The notes under the pieces are model-generated. The model searched no databases, was not told where the DNA came from, and saw nothing but the letters and a program-made list of their open reading frames with translations. DNA of 64,000 nt from Oceanobacillus indicireducens (GTDB taxonomy: Bacteria > Bacillota > Bacilli > Bacillales > Amphibacillaceae). Where the stretch lies: positions 118,699 through 182,698 of the forward strand of contig NZ_BMOS01000001.1 of assembly GCF_014647195.1 (NCBI RefSeq), read 5' to 3'. This document shows positions 24,422-34,326 of the stretch, piece by piece (position 1 is the stretch's first letter; every line of letters starts with the position of its first letter). Position numbers and translations under genes: made by a program.

Positions 24422-27400
24422 GAAAGTCTTAGTAGCAAACCGAGGGGAAATAGCAATCAGAGTATTCCGGGCGTGTAATGAGCTCGGAATCCGAACGGTA
24501 GCTGTTTATTCAAAAGAAGACCTAGGTTCGCTTCACCGTTTTAAAGCAGATGAAGCATACTTAATCGGGGAAGATATGAAGCCAATCGATGCATATCTTG
24601 ATATTGAAGGCATTATCGAACTTGCCAAAGAAAAAAATATCGATGCGATTCATCCGGGTTACGGTTTTTTATCCGAAAACATTGAATTCGCTAAACGTTG
24701 TGAAGAGGAAGGTATTATCTTCATTGGTCCGAAAAGCAAGCATTTAGATATGTTTGGGGATAAGGTGAAAGCTCGCGAACAGGCAGTGAACGCAGATATC
24801 CCTGTCATACCTGGAAGCGGAGCTGTACATAGTATAGAAGAAGTTCTTACCTTTGGTGAAAAATATGGTTACCCAATCATCATTAAAGCAACTCTTGGTG
24901 GTGGCGGTCGGGGAATGCGGGTCGTAAATAGCCCAGAAGAAGTTTCCGAGGCGTATGATCGCACGAAATCTGAAGCGAAGACGGCATTTGGTGATGATGA
25001 GATTTATGTAGAAAAATTGTTAACGAATCCAAAACATATTGAAGTTCAGATTCTAGGAGATAGCCATGGTGATATCGTCCATCTTTATGAACGGGATTGT
25101 TCGATTCAGCGTAGACACCAAAAATTGATAGAAGTTGCTCCAAGTCTTACTTTATCAGATGAACTGCGCGAGGAAATTTGCGAGGCGGCAGTGAACCTAA
25201 TGCGTAATGTAGATTACCTCAATGCCGGAACAGTCGAGTTCCTTGTTTCAGAAGGCGAGTTCTATTTCATTGAAGTAAATCCGCGTGTCCAAGTGGAACA
25301 TACAATTACAGAGATGATTACTGGGATTGATATTGTGCAGACGCAAATCTTAATCGCGGATGGTTACGGCTTACATGGAGGAGAAATTCAAGTTCCAAAA
25401 CAAGAAGATATTATTACGGATGGATATGCGATCCAGTCAAGAGTCACAACAGAAGATCCGTTAAATAACTTTATGCCTGATACTGGAAAGATTCTTGCTT
25501 ACCGGACAGGGGGCGGGTTTGGCGTAAGACTTGATGCAGGAAATGGTTTCTCAGGGGCAATCATCAGCCCGCATTATGATTCTCTGCTAGTTAAGGTGTC
25601 GACATGGGCGAAATCATATGAACAAGCCATTATGAAGATGGTACGTAACCTTAAAGAATTCCGAATTCGCGGAATAAAAACGAATGTGCAGTTTTTGGAA
25701 AAAGTAATGCACCACAAACAATTTATCACGGGGGACTATGATACAACCTTTGTTGATAAAACACCGGGACTATTTGAATTCAGAAAATCAAGAGACCGTG
25801 CAACAAGAATGCTTAATTATATTGGGGATATCACAATCAATGGAGTGGACGGTGCAGCAAAAGTAGAAAAGCCGGAATTTTCTAAGCTGCTGATCCCTCA
25901 AGTCGATCATCACGCCCCATTCCCTGACGGCACAAAGCAAATATTAGATGAAAAAGGCCCTGAAGCGTTAGCGGACTGGGTGAAAGATCAGAAAGAAGTT
26001 CTCTTAACAGACACGACTTTCCGTGATGCCCACCAGTCATTACTAGCAACTCGGATTCGCACGAAGGATCTCGTACAAGTTGCTGAACCAACAGCGAAAA
26101 TTCAACCGAACTTATTTTCTGTTGAAATGTGGGGAGGAGCAACTTTTGACGTTGCCTATCGCTTCTTAAAAGAAGATCCTTGGGTACGCCTTGAGCAATT
26201 ACGGGAACAAATGCCGAATGTTCTATTCCAGATGTTGCTGCGTGCAAGTAATGCAGTTGGTTATAAGAACTACCCGGATAATTTAATCCATGCATTTGTT
26301 GAGAAGAGTGCAGAAAAAGGTATTGATGTATTCCGTATTTTTGACAGTTTAAACTGGTTTGAAGGGATGAAGCTCGCTATCGAATCAGTTCGAAACAATA
26401 ATAAGATTGCAGAGGCTGCAATGTGCTACACCGGTAATATGCTAGATAAAGGTCGATCAAAGTACGATTTGGATTACTATGTGAGCTTGGCAAAACAGTT
26501 GGAAGATGCCGGTGCTCATATTTTAGCAATTAAAGATATGGCCGGACTATTGAAGCCTGAAGCAGCATATCAGTTAATTTCAACATTGAAAGAAAAGACA
26601 GATTTACCAATCCACTTACATACACACGATACAAGTGGAAATGGAATATATATGTATGCACGAGCAGTAGATGCCGGTGTAGATATTGTTGACGTTGCGA
26701 ATGGTCCGCTCGCAGGGATGACTTCGCAACCAAGTGGACAGACGCTTTATCATGCACTAGAAGGACATGTTCGTCAGCCTGAAATGAATATCGATGCAGT
26801 GGAAGAACTCTCGCATTATTGGGAAGGGATTCGGGAATATTACAGTGATTTTGAAAGCGGGATGAAGTCACCTCACACTGAAATCTATAACCATGAGATG
26901 CCTGGCGGGCAATATAGTAATTTACAGCAGCAGGCTAAAGCGGTTGGTCTTGGGGACCGCTGGAATGAAGTTAAGAAAACATTCCGTCTCGTTAACGATA
27001 TGTTTGGTGATATCGTGAAAGTAACACCATCTTCTAAAATAGTTGGTGATATGGCACTATTCATGGTACAGAATGATCTCTCGGAACAAGATGTGTATGA
27101 AAAAGGGCACCAGATTGACTTCCCGGAATCTGTCATTGAGTTTGCAGCCGGATATATCGGCCAGCCTTATCAAGGTTTCCCAGAAAAATTACAGAAAGTC
27201 ATTTTAAAGGATAAGGAACCGATTTCTGTCCGTCCTGGTGAATTGCTTGAGCCAGTTGACTTTGAAGCTTTAAAAGAAGAATTGGAGAAAAAGCTAGAGC
27301 AATCCGTTACTGATCAAGACGTGATTGCATATGCACTTTATCCGAAAGTATTTCTTGACTATAAAGATTTCACGGATACTTATGGCGATATGTCTGTTCT

Positions 27401-27839
27401 CGATACACCGACATTTTTCTATGGTATGAAGCTTGGTGAAGTGATTGATGTGACAATTGAAGAAGGGAAAACATTGATTATTAATCTTGTTTCCATTTCT
27501 GAACCGAAACCCGACGGTACCCGTGTGATCTATTTTGAACTAAATGGTCAGACCCGTGAAATTCAAATTAAAGATAAAAGTATTCGTTCATCCGTTGCCT
27601 TTAGACCAAAAGTGGAGAAAGGGAATGAGAAGCATATTGGTGCAACGATGCCTGGTACAGTTTTAAGTGTAAACTGTAAGAAGGGCGATCAGGTGAAGAA
27701 AGGCGACCATCTCCTTACAACAGAAGCAATGAAGATGGAAACAAGTATTCAAGCGCCGTTTGGTGGAACCATTAAAGATGTCTATGTAAAAGACGGCTCT
27801 GTCATTGAAGTTGACGATATTTTAATCGAATTTGAATAA
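24399..27839 (+). CDS. pycA: Pyruvate carboxylase
   Basis: 1146-residue biotin enzyme carboxylating pyruvate to oxaloacetate, refilling the TCA cycle and feeding gluconeogenesis. Order: biotin carboxylase (about 1-450; KATLGGGGRGMR, EVNPRVQVEH), carboxyltransferase TIM barrel (about 525-800; DTTFRDAHQSLLATR, metal-binding HLHTHDTSG), conserved PYC domain, and biotinyl domain with EAMKMET, where Lys1112 is the biotin site. AGAGGTG precedes ATG 24399. The ftsW-pycA neighbour pair is the B. subtilis arrangement; the 23-base overlap suggests coupled translation. Confidence 0.98.
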   Translation: MVNLKHIKKVLVANRGEIAIRVFRACNELGIRTVAVYSKEDLGSLHRFKADEAYLIGEDMKPIDAYLDIEGIIELAKEKNIDAIHPGYGFLSENIEFAKRCEEEGIIFIGPKSKHLDMFGDKVKAREQAVNADIPVIPGSGAVHSIEEVLTFGEKYGYPIIIKATLGGGGRGMRVVNSPEEVSEAYDRTKSEAKTAFGDDEIYVEKLLTNPKHIEVQILGDSHGDIVHLYERDCSIQRRHQKLIEVAPSLTLSDELREEICEAAVNLMRNVDYLNAGTVEFLVSEGEFYFIEVNPRVQVEHTITEMITGIDIVQTQILIADGYGLHGGEIQVPKQEDIITDGYAIQSRVTTEDPLNNFMPDTGKILAYRTGGGFGVRLDAGNGFSGAIISPHYDSLLVKVSTWAKSYEQAIMKMVRNLKEFRIRGIKTNVQFLEKVMHHKQFITGDYDTTFVDKTPGLFEFRKSRDRATRMLNYIGDITINGVDGAAKVEKPEFSKLLIPQVDHHAPFPDGTKQILDEKGPEALADWVKDQKEVLLTDTTFRDAHQSLLATRIRTKDLVQVAEPTAKIQPNLFSVEMWGGATFDVAYRFLKEDPWVRLEQLREQMPNVLFQMLLRASNAVGYKNYPDNLIHAFVEKSAEKGIDVFRIFDSLNWFEGMKLAIESVRNNNKIAEAAMCYTGNMLDKGRSKYDLDYYVSLAKQLEDAGAHILAIKDMAGLLKPEAAYQLISTLKEKTDLPIHLHTHDTSGNGIYMYARAVDAGVDIVDVANGPLAGMTSQPSGQTLYHALEGHVRQPEMNIDAVEELSHYWEGIREYYSDFESGMKSPHTEIYNHEMPGGQYSNLQQQAKAVGLGDRWNEVKKTFRLVNDMFGDIVKVTPSSKIVGDMALFMVQNDLSEQDVYEKGHQIDFPESVIEFAAGYIGQPYQGFPEKLQKVILKDKEPISVRPGELLEPVDFEALKEELEKKLEQSVTDQDVIAYALYPKVFLDYKDFTDTYGDMSVLDTPTFFYGMKLGEVIDVTIEEGKTLIINLVSISEPKPDGTRVIYFELNGQTREIQIKDKSIRSSVAFRPKVEKGNEKHIGATMPGTVLSVNCKKGDQVKKGDHLLTTEAMKMETSIQAPFGGTIKDVYVKDGSVIEVDDILIEFE

Positions 27840-27841
27840 AA

Positions 27842-27882
27842 CAAAAAAACATCGCTCCAATTCAGGAGCGATGTTTTTGTTT
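27842..27882. terminator. Bidirectional terminator between pycA and ctaA
   Basis: AACATCGCTCC (27848-27858) with GGAGCGATGTT (27865-27875), A run on the left and T run on the right. Confidence 0.93.
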
Positions 27883-28829
27883 TAAGAAATAACTGTATTT
27901 GTGTGGTTAGGCTGTTCGTGCATTTCTCTTGCTGCACTCCGGTTTGATAACAGAAGATAGTAACTTAGCATTCCGAAATAACAAGAAATGAATAGAGCGT
28001 GTGCAAGTGTTGCGTATAGGCTAAGCATCGTAAAGACACTTAACGCACCAGACAGAGCTTGTAATACAATAAGCGAAAGTGCTATCGCCCAACCGCCTAC
28101 CATGACTTTAGAGTGTTTATATTCTTTAATAATTTTAACGAACAACACAATCATCCAAAGGAACAAAATGATTGCGCTCAAACGATGTCCCATTTGTACC
28201 CATTGCTGGAAGTTATAACTCGCAAAACCGCCAGGATTATTATTGTAGCAGAAGGGGACATCTGGACAAACGAGACTGGACTCGGTATGGCGGACAAGCG
28301 CCCCTGTATAGACGACAGCGAGTGTATAAATCGTAAGCGCAATAAATTCGATTCGATGCTTTTTCTTAATGATGAGCGATTCTGTATCCCACTTCTTGTC
28401 GGTTTCAAAAATAAGTAGCATAAGCAGGAATACAGTAGCAAACGAAATGAGTGAAATTCCGAAGTGTAATGCAAGCACAAAGTCTGATTGTCCCCATACA
28501 ACAGCAGCTGCACCGATTAGTGCTTGTAAAAATAGAAAGACAACTGAACTGATGGAAAGGAATTTAACTTCACGGATATGACCGATTTTTCTCCATGCTA
28601 GAATTGCTAATAATACAACGATAATTCCCATCGAACCGGATACTAAGCGGTGACTGAGTTCGATAATCATCTCGAAGTTGAATTCAGATGGTATTAATTG
28701 TCCTTCACAAAGTGGCCAGCTATCTCCACAGCCATCTGCTGAACCGGTCTTTGTAACTAGTGCACCACCTAAAAGTACAAAGATCATCCCGATTGTCGCA
28801 ACAACGGATAACCATTTTAAAAGTTTCAT
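27882..28829 (-). CDS. ctaA: Heme A synthase
   Basis: 315-residue membrane enzyme oxidising the C8 methyl of heme O to the formyl of heme A for the cytochrome oxidases. Eight hydrophobic helices; conserved Cys in GCGDSWPLCEG after helix 1 and VCPDVPFCYN later form the two disulphide pairs of the Bacillus type; heme-ligand His occur in IELSHRLVSG, LALHFGIS, MGHRLSA and LAHALFISC. Divergent from ctaB across a 440-bp regulatory gap, as in B. subtilis. Confidence 0.96.
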   Translation of the reverse strand: MKLLKWLSVVATIGMIFVLLGGALVTKTGSADGCGDSWPLCEGQLIPSEFNFEMIIELSHRLVSGSMGIIVVLLAILAWRKIGHIREVKFLSISSVVFLFLQALIGAAAVVWGQSDFVLALHFGISLISFATVFLLMLLIFETDKKWDTESLIIKKKHRIEFIALTIYTLAVVYTGALVRHTESSLVCPDVPFCYNNNPGGFASYNFQQWVQMGHRLSAIILFLWMIVLFVKIIKEYKHSKVMVGGWAIALSLIVLQALSGALSVFTMLSLYATLAHALFISCYFGMLSYYLLLSNRSAAREMHEQPNHTNTVIS

Positions 28830-29269
28830 GATATTTTAAGCCTCACTTCTTCTTAGTATATGTATACACTTTATAACGTTTATAATAATATTTTACGGGA
28901 ACAATATCAAAGAAATATACCCTTAGTTGAAATTCGTCATTAATTTGTAACAGTATTCAACATAAAAGTAGTATTTACCATTCAAATAGTAAAAAATACT
29001 TGCAATGTGGGGCGTAGTTTGCTAGAAATAGTATGAGGGCCGAGTGGGTTATACTTCCGGATGAGAGAAATTCTAAAATAATGATTTGATTTAATTATCC
29101 AAAGTCATCCAGTCAATAATTATTTTATTTAAATAGTAATTATTGGTTAGATAGAATTTTATTTGATTCCATGATACAATAAAAGTAATTATCGGCTATA
29201 TTTGTCATGTGTAAAACTAGCTATGGTAATGAAAATCTTGGCTTTTTCGAAAAAAGGGGGGAAATGAGA
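28830..29269. promoter_or_regulatory. Divergent ctaA/ctaB control region
   Basis: No gene is seen. Signals: an extended -10 for ctaB, TGA then TACAAT (29175-29180); a nine-base inverted repeat CAATAATTA (29114-29122) and TAATTATTG (29137-29145) just upstream of it; and AT-rich promoter-like sequence on the minus strand near 28855-28890 for ctaA. In B. subtilis this region is bound by ResD; I could not identify a definite ResD site. Confidence 0.4.
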
Positions 29270-30214
29270 ATGAACAAGGTGGAAACGCCGTATACAGATG
29301 TAGTAAGTGACACCGCAATTCCTGCCAAAAGAAATATGAGAAGTACGGTGCAAGCTGTTAAAGCTCTTATCAAAATCGGAATTGTCAATTCAAATTTAAT
29401 AACTGTTATTGCTGGTTTTTGGTTGGCTATATACATACATGGTCTGACGTTCAGTGAACATATCGGTACGCTGATTATGACCTTAATCGGTAGTGGTTTA
29501 GTAATCGCCGGTGGGGCTATCCTAAATAACTGGTATGATGTTGATATAGATCCGAAAATGACCCGGACAAAGACAAGGCCAACTGTAACAGGGCTATTTT
29601 CGCTTAGAGCAGTCCTGATATCTGGAATCGTCACAACGATTATTGGGTTAGGGATTCTTTTTCTGTTTACAAATGCTTATGCCGCATTATTTGCCTTTAT
29701 CGGTTGGTTTGTTTACATTGTGTTATATACGATGTGGACGAAACGGAAGTATACATTAAATACGATAGTGGGCTGTATTTCAGGAGCAATGCCGCCACTG
29801 ATTGGGTGGTTTGCAATTACTCCAGAGCTACATATTTTTCCGGTTGGACTATTTTTAATCATGTTTATATGGCAGACACCGCATTTCCTTGCTCTTGCTA
29901 TGAAGAAGATGGACGAATATAAAGAGGCTGGTGTTCCAATGCTTCCAGTCGTCTATGGATTTAGCATAACGAAGCGGCAAATTATTGTATACATTGCGTG
30001 TCTATTACCGTTGCCATTATTGCTTACATCACTCGGTACGACATTTGTCGTTATCGCTACCGCACTAAATATTGGATGGTTAATTCTAGCTCTTACAGGA
30101 TTATTTGTTAAAGACGATTTGAAATGGGCAAACAGAATATTTGTTTTTTCTTTGAATTATCTCGTCATCCTGTTCCCGCTCATGGTTATTGTAACGCTCC
30201 CAATATTTAATTAA
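29270..30214 (+). CDS. ctaB: Protoheme IX farnesyltransferase (heme O synthase)
   Basis: 314-residue UbiA-superfamily prenyltransferase attaching farnesyl to heme B. The Asp-rich signature NNWYDVDIDPKMTRTKTRP is present, with about nine hydrophobic helices; the second conserved loop reads YTMWTKRKYTLNTIVGCISGAMPPLIGW. ATG 29270 is chosen since GGGGGG (29256-29261) is eight bases before it; the frame could extend 21 codons upstream. First gene of the ctaB-C-D-E-F group. Confidence 0.95.
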   Translation: MNKVETPYTDVVSDTAIPAKRNMRSTVQAVKALIKIGIVNSNLITVIAGFWLAIYIHGLTFSEHIGTLIMTLIGSGLVIAGGAILNNWYDVDIDPKMTRTKTRPTVTGLFSLRAVLISGIVTTIIGLGILFLFTNAYAALFAFIGWFVYIVLYTMWTKRKYTLNTIVGCISGAMPPLIGWFAITPELHIFPVGLFLIMFIWQTPHFLALAMKKMDEYKEAGVPMLPVVYGFSITKRQIIVYIACLLPLPLLLTSLGTTFVVIATALNIGWLILALTGLFVKDDLKWANRIFVFSLNYLVILFPLMVIVTLPIFN

Positions 30215-30282
30215 CTATTGTCCTTAAATATAAAATTAATATATAAGGAAACAACAACAAGAAGAAAGAGAGGTATGAACAC

Positions 30283-31338
30283 ATGAAAAGATGGATGGGA
30301 AAATTTAAAGCACTCATGCTTTTTACTTTCTTAGCAATCCTATTAGCAGGGTGTGGAAAAGAGAATTTAACTTCCCTTAATCCTAAGGGCTATGGGGCAG
30401 ATATAACATTAGATCTAATTCTTTATATTACATTCATCATGATTGGTGTTTTTGTAGTTGTAATGGTGATCTATACGATTGTATTGATCCGTTACCGTGA
30501 AAAGAAGGGTCAAGAGAATGAAATTCCAGTACAGGTGGAAGGGAATACGAAGTTAGAGATTGTGTGGACTGTAATTCCAATCATTCTTGTTATTATTATT
30601 TTGGTCCCTACAATTTACTTCACCTTTGATCTCGCGGATACGTCAGAGGCAAGTTCATCGATTAATATTGATGTAACAGGTAACCAGTATTGGTGGCATT
30701 TTGAGTATCAAGATGAAGAAGTCGCGACAAGTCAGGACTTGTATATTCCAACTGGAGAAAAAGTATACTTGAATATGATTTCATCAGACGTAATTCACTC
30801 ATTCTGGGTGCCTTCAATATCTGGGAAAATGGACGTTAACCCGGAAAACGTGAATACAATGTTCATTGAAGCTTATGAAGAAGGAGTTTACTGGGGTAAA
30901 TGTGCCGAGCTTTGTGGACCATCCCACTCGCTGATGGACTTCAAAGTAATTGCAGTAAGTCCAGAAGAGTATGAACAGTGGATCACAGACATGCAAAACG
31001 TTGATCCTGAAGAGGTACCGGACGATGCAGTTGCACAGGAAGGTCAAGACCTATTCCAAAATAACTGTATGGGATGTCACGCGCTTGGATCTGCACCATC
31101 TGGTGTTGGACCAAACTTGACTAACTTTGGTGACCGTACACACTTTGTAGGATATCTTGAACCGACAAAAGAGAATCTTGTTAAGTGGATTACAGATCCA
31201 GAGTCAATTAAGCCTGGTAACCTAATGACGGGTACGTATGATGTGACAGAAGAAGAAGCTGATAAGATAGCAGAGTATTTAATGCAGCTTCAGCCTTCTG
31301 AAATAACCCCTGAGAGTGCTGGGGGCCTTATCGACTAA
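30283..31338 (+). CDS. ctaC: Cytochrome caa3 oxidase subunit II, with fused cytochrome c
   Basis: 351 residues. A lipoprotein signal ends at LAGC (Cys24), followed by two membrane helices (about 42-64 and 86-108), the cupredoxin CuA domain (HSFWVP, then CAELCGPSHSLMDFKV) and a C-terminal class I cytochrome c domain with heme site CMGCH and a distal Met in PGNLMTG. This fusion identifies the caa3 class, which accepts electrons directly from menaquinol-fed cytochromes. GAGAGG precedes the start at some distance. Followed by ctaD. Confidence 0.97.
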   Translation: MKRWMGKFKALMLFTFLAILLAGCGKENLTSLNPKGYGADITLDLILYITFIMIGVFVVVMVIYTIVLIRYREKKGQENEIPVQVEGNTKLEIVWTVIPIILVIIILVPTIYFTFDLADTSEASSSINIDVTGNQYWWHFEYQDEEVATSQDLYIPTGEKVYLNMISSDVIHSFWVPSISGKMDVNPENVNTMFIEAYEEGVYWGKCAELCGPSHSLMDFKVIAVSPEEYEQWITDMQNVDPEEVPDDAVAQEGQDLFQNNCMGCHALGSAPSGVGPNLTNFGDRTHFVGYLEPTKENLVKWITDPESIKPGNLMTGTYDVTEEEADKIAEYLMQLQPSEITPESAGGLID

Positions 31339-31383
31339 TAATATTAATTAAGGGATGGAAGACACAAGAGGGAGGTTAAAGCT

Positions 31384-33231
31384 TTGAGTACTACTACTCA
31401 AAAAAGAAGCTTGGGAACCGTGATTTGGGATTACATGACCACCGTTGACCATAAAAAGGTCGGAGTATTATATTTGCTTTTCGGTGGGATATTCTTCCTA
31501 ATGGCCGGATTACAAGCATTAATTATTCGAACTCAGTTAATGACACCAGAAAACGACTTTGTTTCTGCTGGCTTATATAATGAATTGATTACGATGCATG
31601 GAACGAACATGTTATTCCTTGCAGCAATGCCGTTGTTCTTCGGCTTAATGAACTATGTTATGCCACTTCAAATTGGAGCTCGTGATTTGGCATTTCCTTT
31701 CTTGAACGGTTTAGGTGTTTGGCTATTTATCTTTGGTGGACTCTTAATGAACTCGAGTTGGTTTTTTGGAGGAGCACCAGATGCAGGGTGGACAAACTAC
31801 GCCCCACTTTCCGTACAATCACCTGGACATGGTATAAACTTCTATGTATTGGGACTGCAGCTAGCAGGTGCAGGAACAATTATGACAGGGATTAACTTTA
31901 TAGCAACGATTGTATTAATGCGTGGACCAGGGATGACATATATGAGAATGCCGTTATTTACATGGACAACATTAGTAACAAGTATTCTTATTTTATTTGC
32001 TTTCCCAGCATTTACAATTGCGCTATTCTTAATGCAGTTTGACCGTATGTTTGATTCTGCTTTCTTTGATATTGCTTTAGGTGGTAACTCGGTTATCTGG
32101 CAACACTTATTCTGGATAATGGGTCACCCTGAAGTTTATATTTTGGTTCTTCCCGCATTCGGGATATTTAGTGAAGTCATCCCGACATTCTCGAAGAAAC
32201 GACTATTTGGTTATACCGCGATGGTTTTCGCTACATTCCTAATCGCATTTTTAGGATTCATGGTTTGGGCGCACCATATGTTTACTGTAGGCCTAGGACC
32301 AGTAGCTAACGCTCTTTTCGCAATTGGTACGATGGCGATTGCCGTGCCAACGGGAATCAAGATATTCAACTGGCTCCTCACAATGTGGGGCGGTAGTATT
32401 AAGATAACTACTCCGATGCTTTATGCACTTGGATTTATTCCATCTTTCACAATTGGTGGGATGACAGGTGTTATGCTTGGTTCAACAGTTGCGGACTATC
32501 AGTTCCATGACACGTATTTCGTAGTTGCGCACTTCCACTACGTTATAATTGGTGGATCAGTATTTGGTATACTAGCGGCAGTACACTATTGGTGGCCGTT
32601 GATGTTCAACCGGATGTTAAGTGAGAAGTTAGGTAAACTTGAATTTTGGCTGTTCTTTTCTGGTTTCCATTTAACATTCTTCATTCAGCATTTCTTAGGA
32701 CTAATGGGTATGCCACGTCGCTACTGGGTATTCCTAGAGAATCAAGAACTGGATTTAGGAAACTTAATCAGTACGTTAGGTTCTTACTTGATGGGTCTAG
32801 CAGTAATTGTGTTATTAATTAATGTTGTGACCTCATACTTCAAAGGTCCAGCACCAAGAGACCCGTGGGATGGAAGATCATTAGAGTGGTCAGTACCGAA
32901 TCCAACGCCTTACTATAACTTTAAATACACACCATTAACTCGTGGATTAGACCCACTGTGGATTGAAAAAATGGAAGGTGATGGTAAGATAAAACCAGCT
33001 GAACCATTACATGACATTCATATGCCACATGGTTCAATACTTCCATTTCTAATCAGTCTTGGATTTACAATTGCATCGTTTGGTTTTATTTACCAGTTAG
33101 ATGGTCCACATGGCAGGATATTAATTTACATCGGTATGGCATTTGCTATCGGTTGTATGATTGTTCGATCATTGAAAGATGACTATGGTTATAACATCCC
33201 CAAAGAAGAACTTGAAAAGGAGGATGATTAA
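31384..33231 (+). CDS. ctaD: Cytochrome caa3 oxidase subunit I
   Basis: 615-residue heme-copper oxidase catalytic subunit with at least 12 helices. Visible are the low-spin heme ligand in ITMHGTNM, the active-site HPEVYILVLPAFG (His-Tyr cross-link), the CuB pair in VWAHHMFTVG and the heme ligands in HDTYFVVAHFHYV. The C-terminal extension with two further helices is typical of Bacillus CtaD. TTG 31384 is preceded by GGGAGG. It reduces O2 to water and pumps protons. Confidence 0.98.
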   Translation: MSTTTQKRSLGTVIWDYMTTVDHKKVGVLYLLFGGIFFLMAGLQALIIRTQLMTPENDFVSAGLYNELITMHGTNMLFLAAMPLFFGLMNYVMPLQIGARDLAFPFLNGLGVWLFIFGGLLMNSSWFFGGAPDAGWTNYAPLSVQSPGHGINFYVLGLQLAGAGTIMTGINFIATIVLMRGPGMTYMRMPLFTWTTLVTSILILFAFPAFTIALFLMQFDRMFDSAFFDIALGGNSVIWQHLFWIMGHPEVYILVLPAFGIFSEVIPTFSKKRLFGYTAMVFATFLIAFLGFMVWAHHMFTVGLGPVANALFAIGTMAIAVPTGIKIFNWLLTMWGGSIKITTPMLYALGFIPSFTIGGMTGVMLGSTVADYQFHDTYFVVAHFHYVIIGGSVFGILAAVHYWWPLMFNRMLSEKLGKLEFWLFFSGFHLTFFIQHFLGLMGMPRRYWVFLENQELDLGNLISTLGSYLMGLAVIVLLINVVTSYFKGPAPRDPWDGRSLEWSVPNPTPYYNFKYTPLTRGLDPLWIEKMEGDGKIKPAEPLHDIHMPHGSILPFLISLGFTIASFGFIYQLDGPHGRILIYIGMAFAIGCMIVRSLKDDYGYNIPKEELEKEDD

Positions 33232-33232
33232 G

Positions 33233-33877
33233 ATGAGTCACCAGGAAGCAATTGGCAGGAATGCACATAAAATAGATCCAAATAATATTCCTGCAGAGCC
33301 TGCGAGGGCTACAGCAGAGGGTAAACATAAACACCTCGGTATATGGATTTTCCTTGGGAGTGAAACGGTTCTTTTTGCAAGTTTGTTCGGGACATATATC
33401 GCGCTTAAAAACTCTACTGCTGGCGGACCGACGACACAAGAATTATATGGTCTTGAACTTGTATTCTTAATGACACTTCTTTTACTTACAAGTTCTTTAA
33501 CGAGTGTTTATGCAATTTACCATATGAAGAATAACAACTTTAAGAAAATGCAATTATGGATGGGTATCACTGGGTTACTAGGACTCGCATTCTTAGGTTG
33601 TGAAATTTATGAGTTCGCTCATTATATTACAGATTACGGCTTTACTTTCCGCTCTTCTGCGTTTGGTTCAGCTTTCTATGCGTTAGTCGGTTTCCACGGA
33701 GGACACGTTATTTTCGGTTTGAGCTGGTTAATCGTATTGATGGCACGTAATGCAAAACGCGGATTGGACACATATAACGCTCCGAAGTACAATACATTTG
33801 CATTGTACTGGCACTTTATTGACGTTGTATGGGTGTTCATCTTTACAGTCGTATATCTAATGGGGATGGTGGGTTAA
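33233..33877 (+). CDS. ctaE: Cytochrome caa3 oxidase subunit III
   Basis: 214 residues with five hydrophobic helices; HLGIWIFLGSETVLFASLF and ALVGFHGGHVIFGLSWLIVL followed by YWHFIDVVWVFIFTVVY are subunit III signatures. ATG 33233 has an ideal site (AAAGGAGG) nine bases ahead, itself inside the end of ctaD. Overlap with the ctaD stop area suggests coupling. Confidence 0.96.
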   Translation: MSHQEAIGRNAHKIDPNNIPAEPARATAEGKHKHLGIWIFLGSETVLFASLFGTYIALKNSTAGGPTTQELYGLELVFLMTLLLLTSSLTSVYAIYHMKNNNFKKMQLWMGITGLLGLAFLGCEIYEFAHYITDYGFTFRSSAFGSAFYALVGFHGGHVIFGLSWLIVLMARNAKRGLDTYNAPKYNTFALYWHFIDVVWVFIFTVVYLMGMVG

Positions 33878-33878
33878 A

Positions 33879-34202
33879 ATGACAGAAAATACTACGCCTA
33901 ACAAACTCGATTCTTACCGTAAACAAGAAAGTAAAGATGAGATGAAAATCCAAGTAATTAGCTTTGTTTCAATGATTGTATTTACCGTCATTGCATTCGC
34001 TCTTGTTGGAACGCAGTTAATGACTGGTTCGTATTTAAGTATCTTGCTAGTTGTCCTGGCAATCGTGCAGGCGATGTTCCAATTCTTATATTTTATGCAT
34101 TTGAAAGATAAGGGCCATGGACCAGCTTCTGCATCAATCTACGGAGGAATGTTAATTGCATTTCTAACTATCCTTGGATTAGGAGTTATTACTTGGTGGT
34201 AA
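33879..34202 (+). CDS. ctaF: Cytochrome caa3 oxidase subunit IV
   Basis: 107-residue small subunit with three hydrophobic helices (about 22-46, 50-70, 83-105); FLYFMHLKDKGHG between the last two is characteristic of the CtaF family. It starts one base after the ctaE stop and ends the oxidase operon before a strong terminator. Confidence 0.92.
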   Translation: MTENTTPNKLDSYRKQESKDEMKIQVISFVSMIVFTVIAFALVGTQLMTGSYLSILLVVLAIVQAMFQFLYFMHLKDKGHGPASASIYGGMLIAFLTILGLGVITWW

Positions 34203-34205
34203 AAT

Positions 34206-34243
34206 TAAAAAAAGATCGGGAGAGTATTCCCGATCTTTTTTTG
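34206..34243 (+). terminator. Terminator after ctaF
   Basis: AAAGATCGGGA (34211-34221) with TTCCCGATCTTT (34227-34238), flanked by A and T runs. Confidence 0.95.
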
Positions 34244-34326
34244 CGAATTTCGTCACATTTTTATTAAATTCTCATGAAAATATGGTATATAATAAGTGAA
34301 TAAACCTTTTTATGGAGTGACTATAT

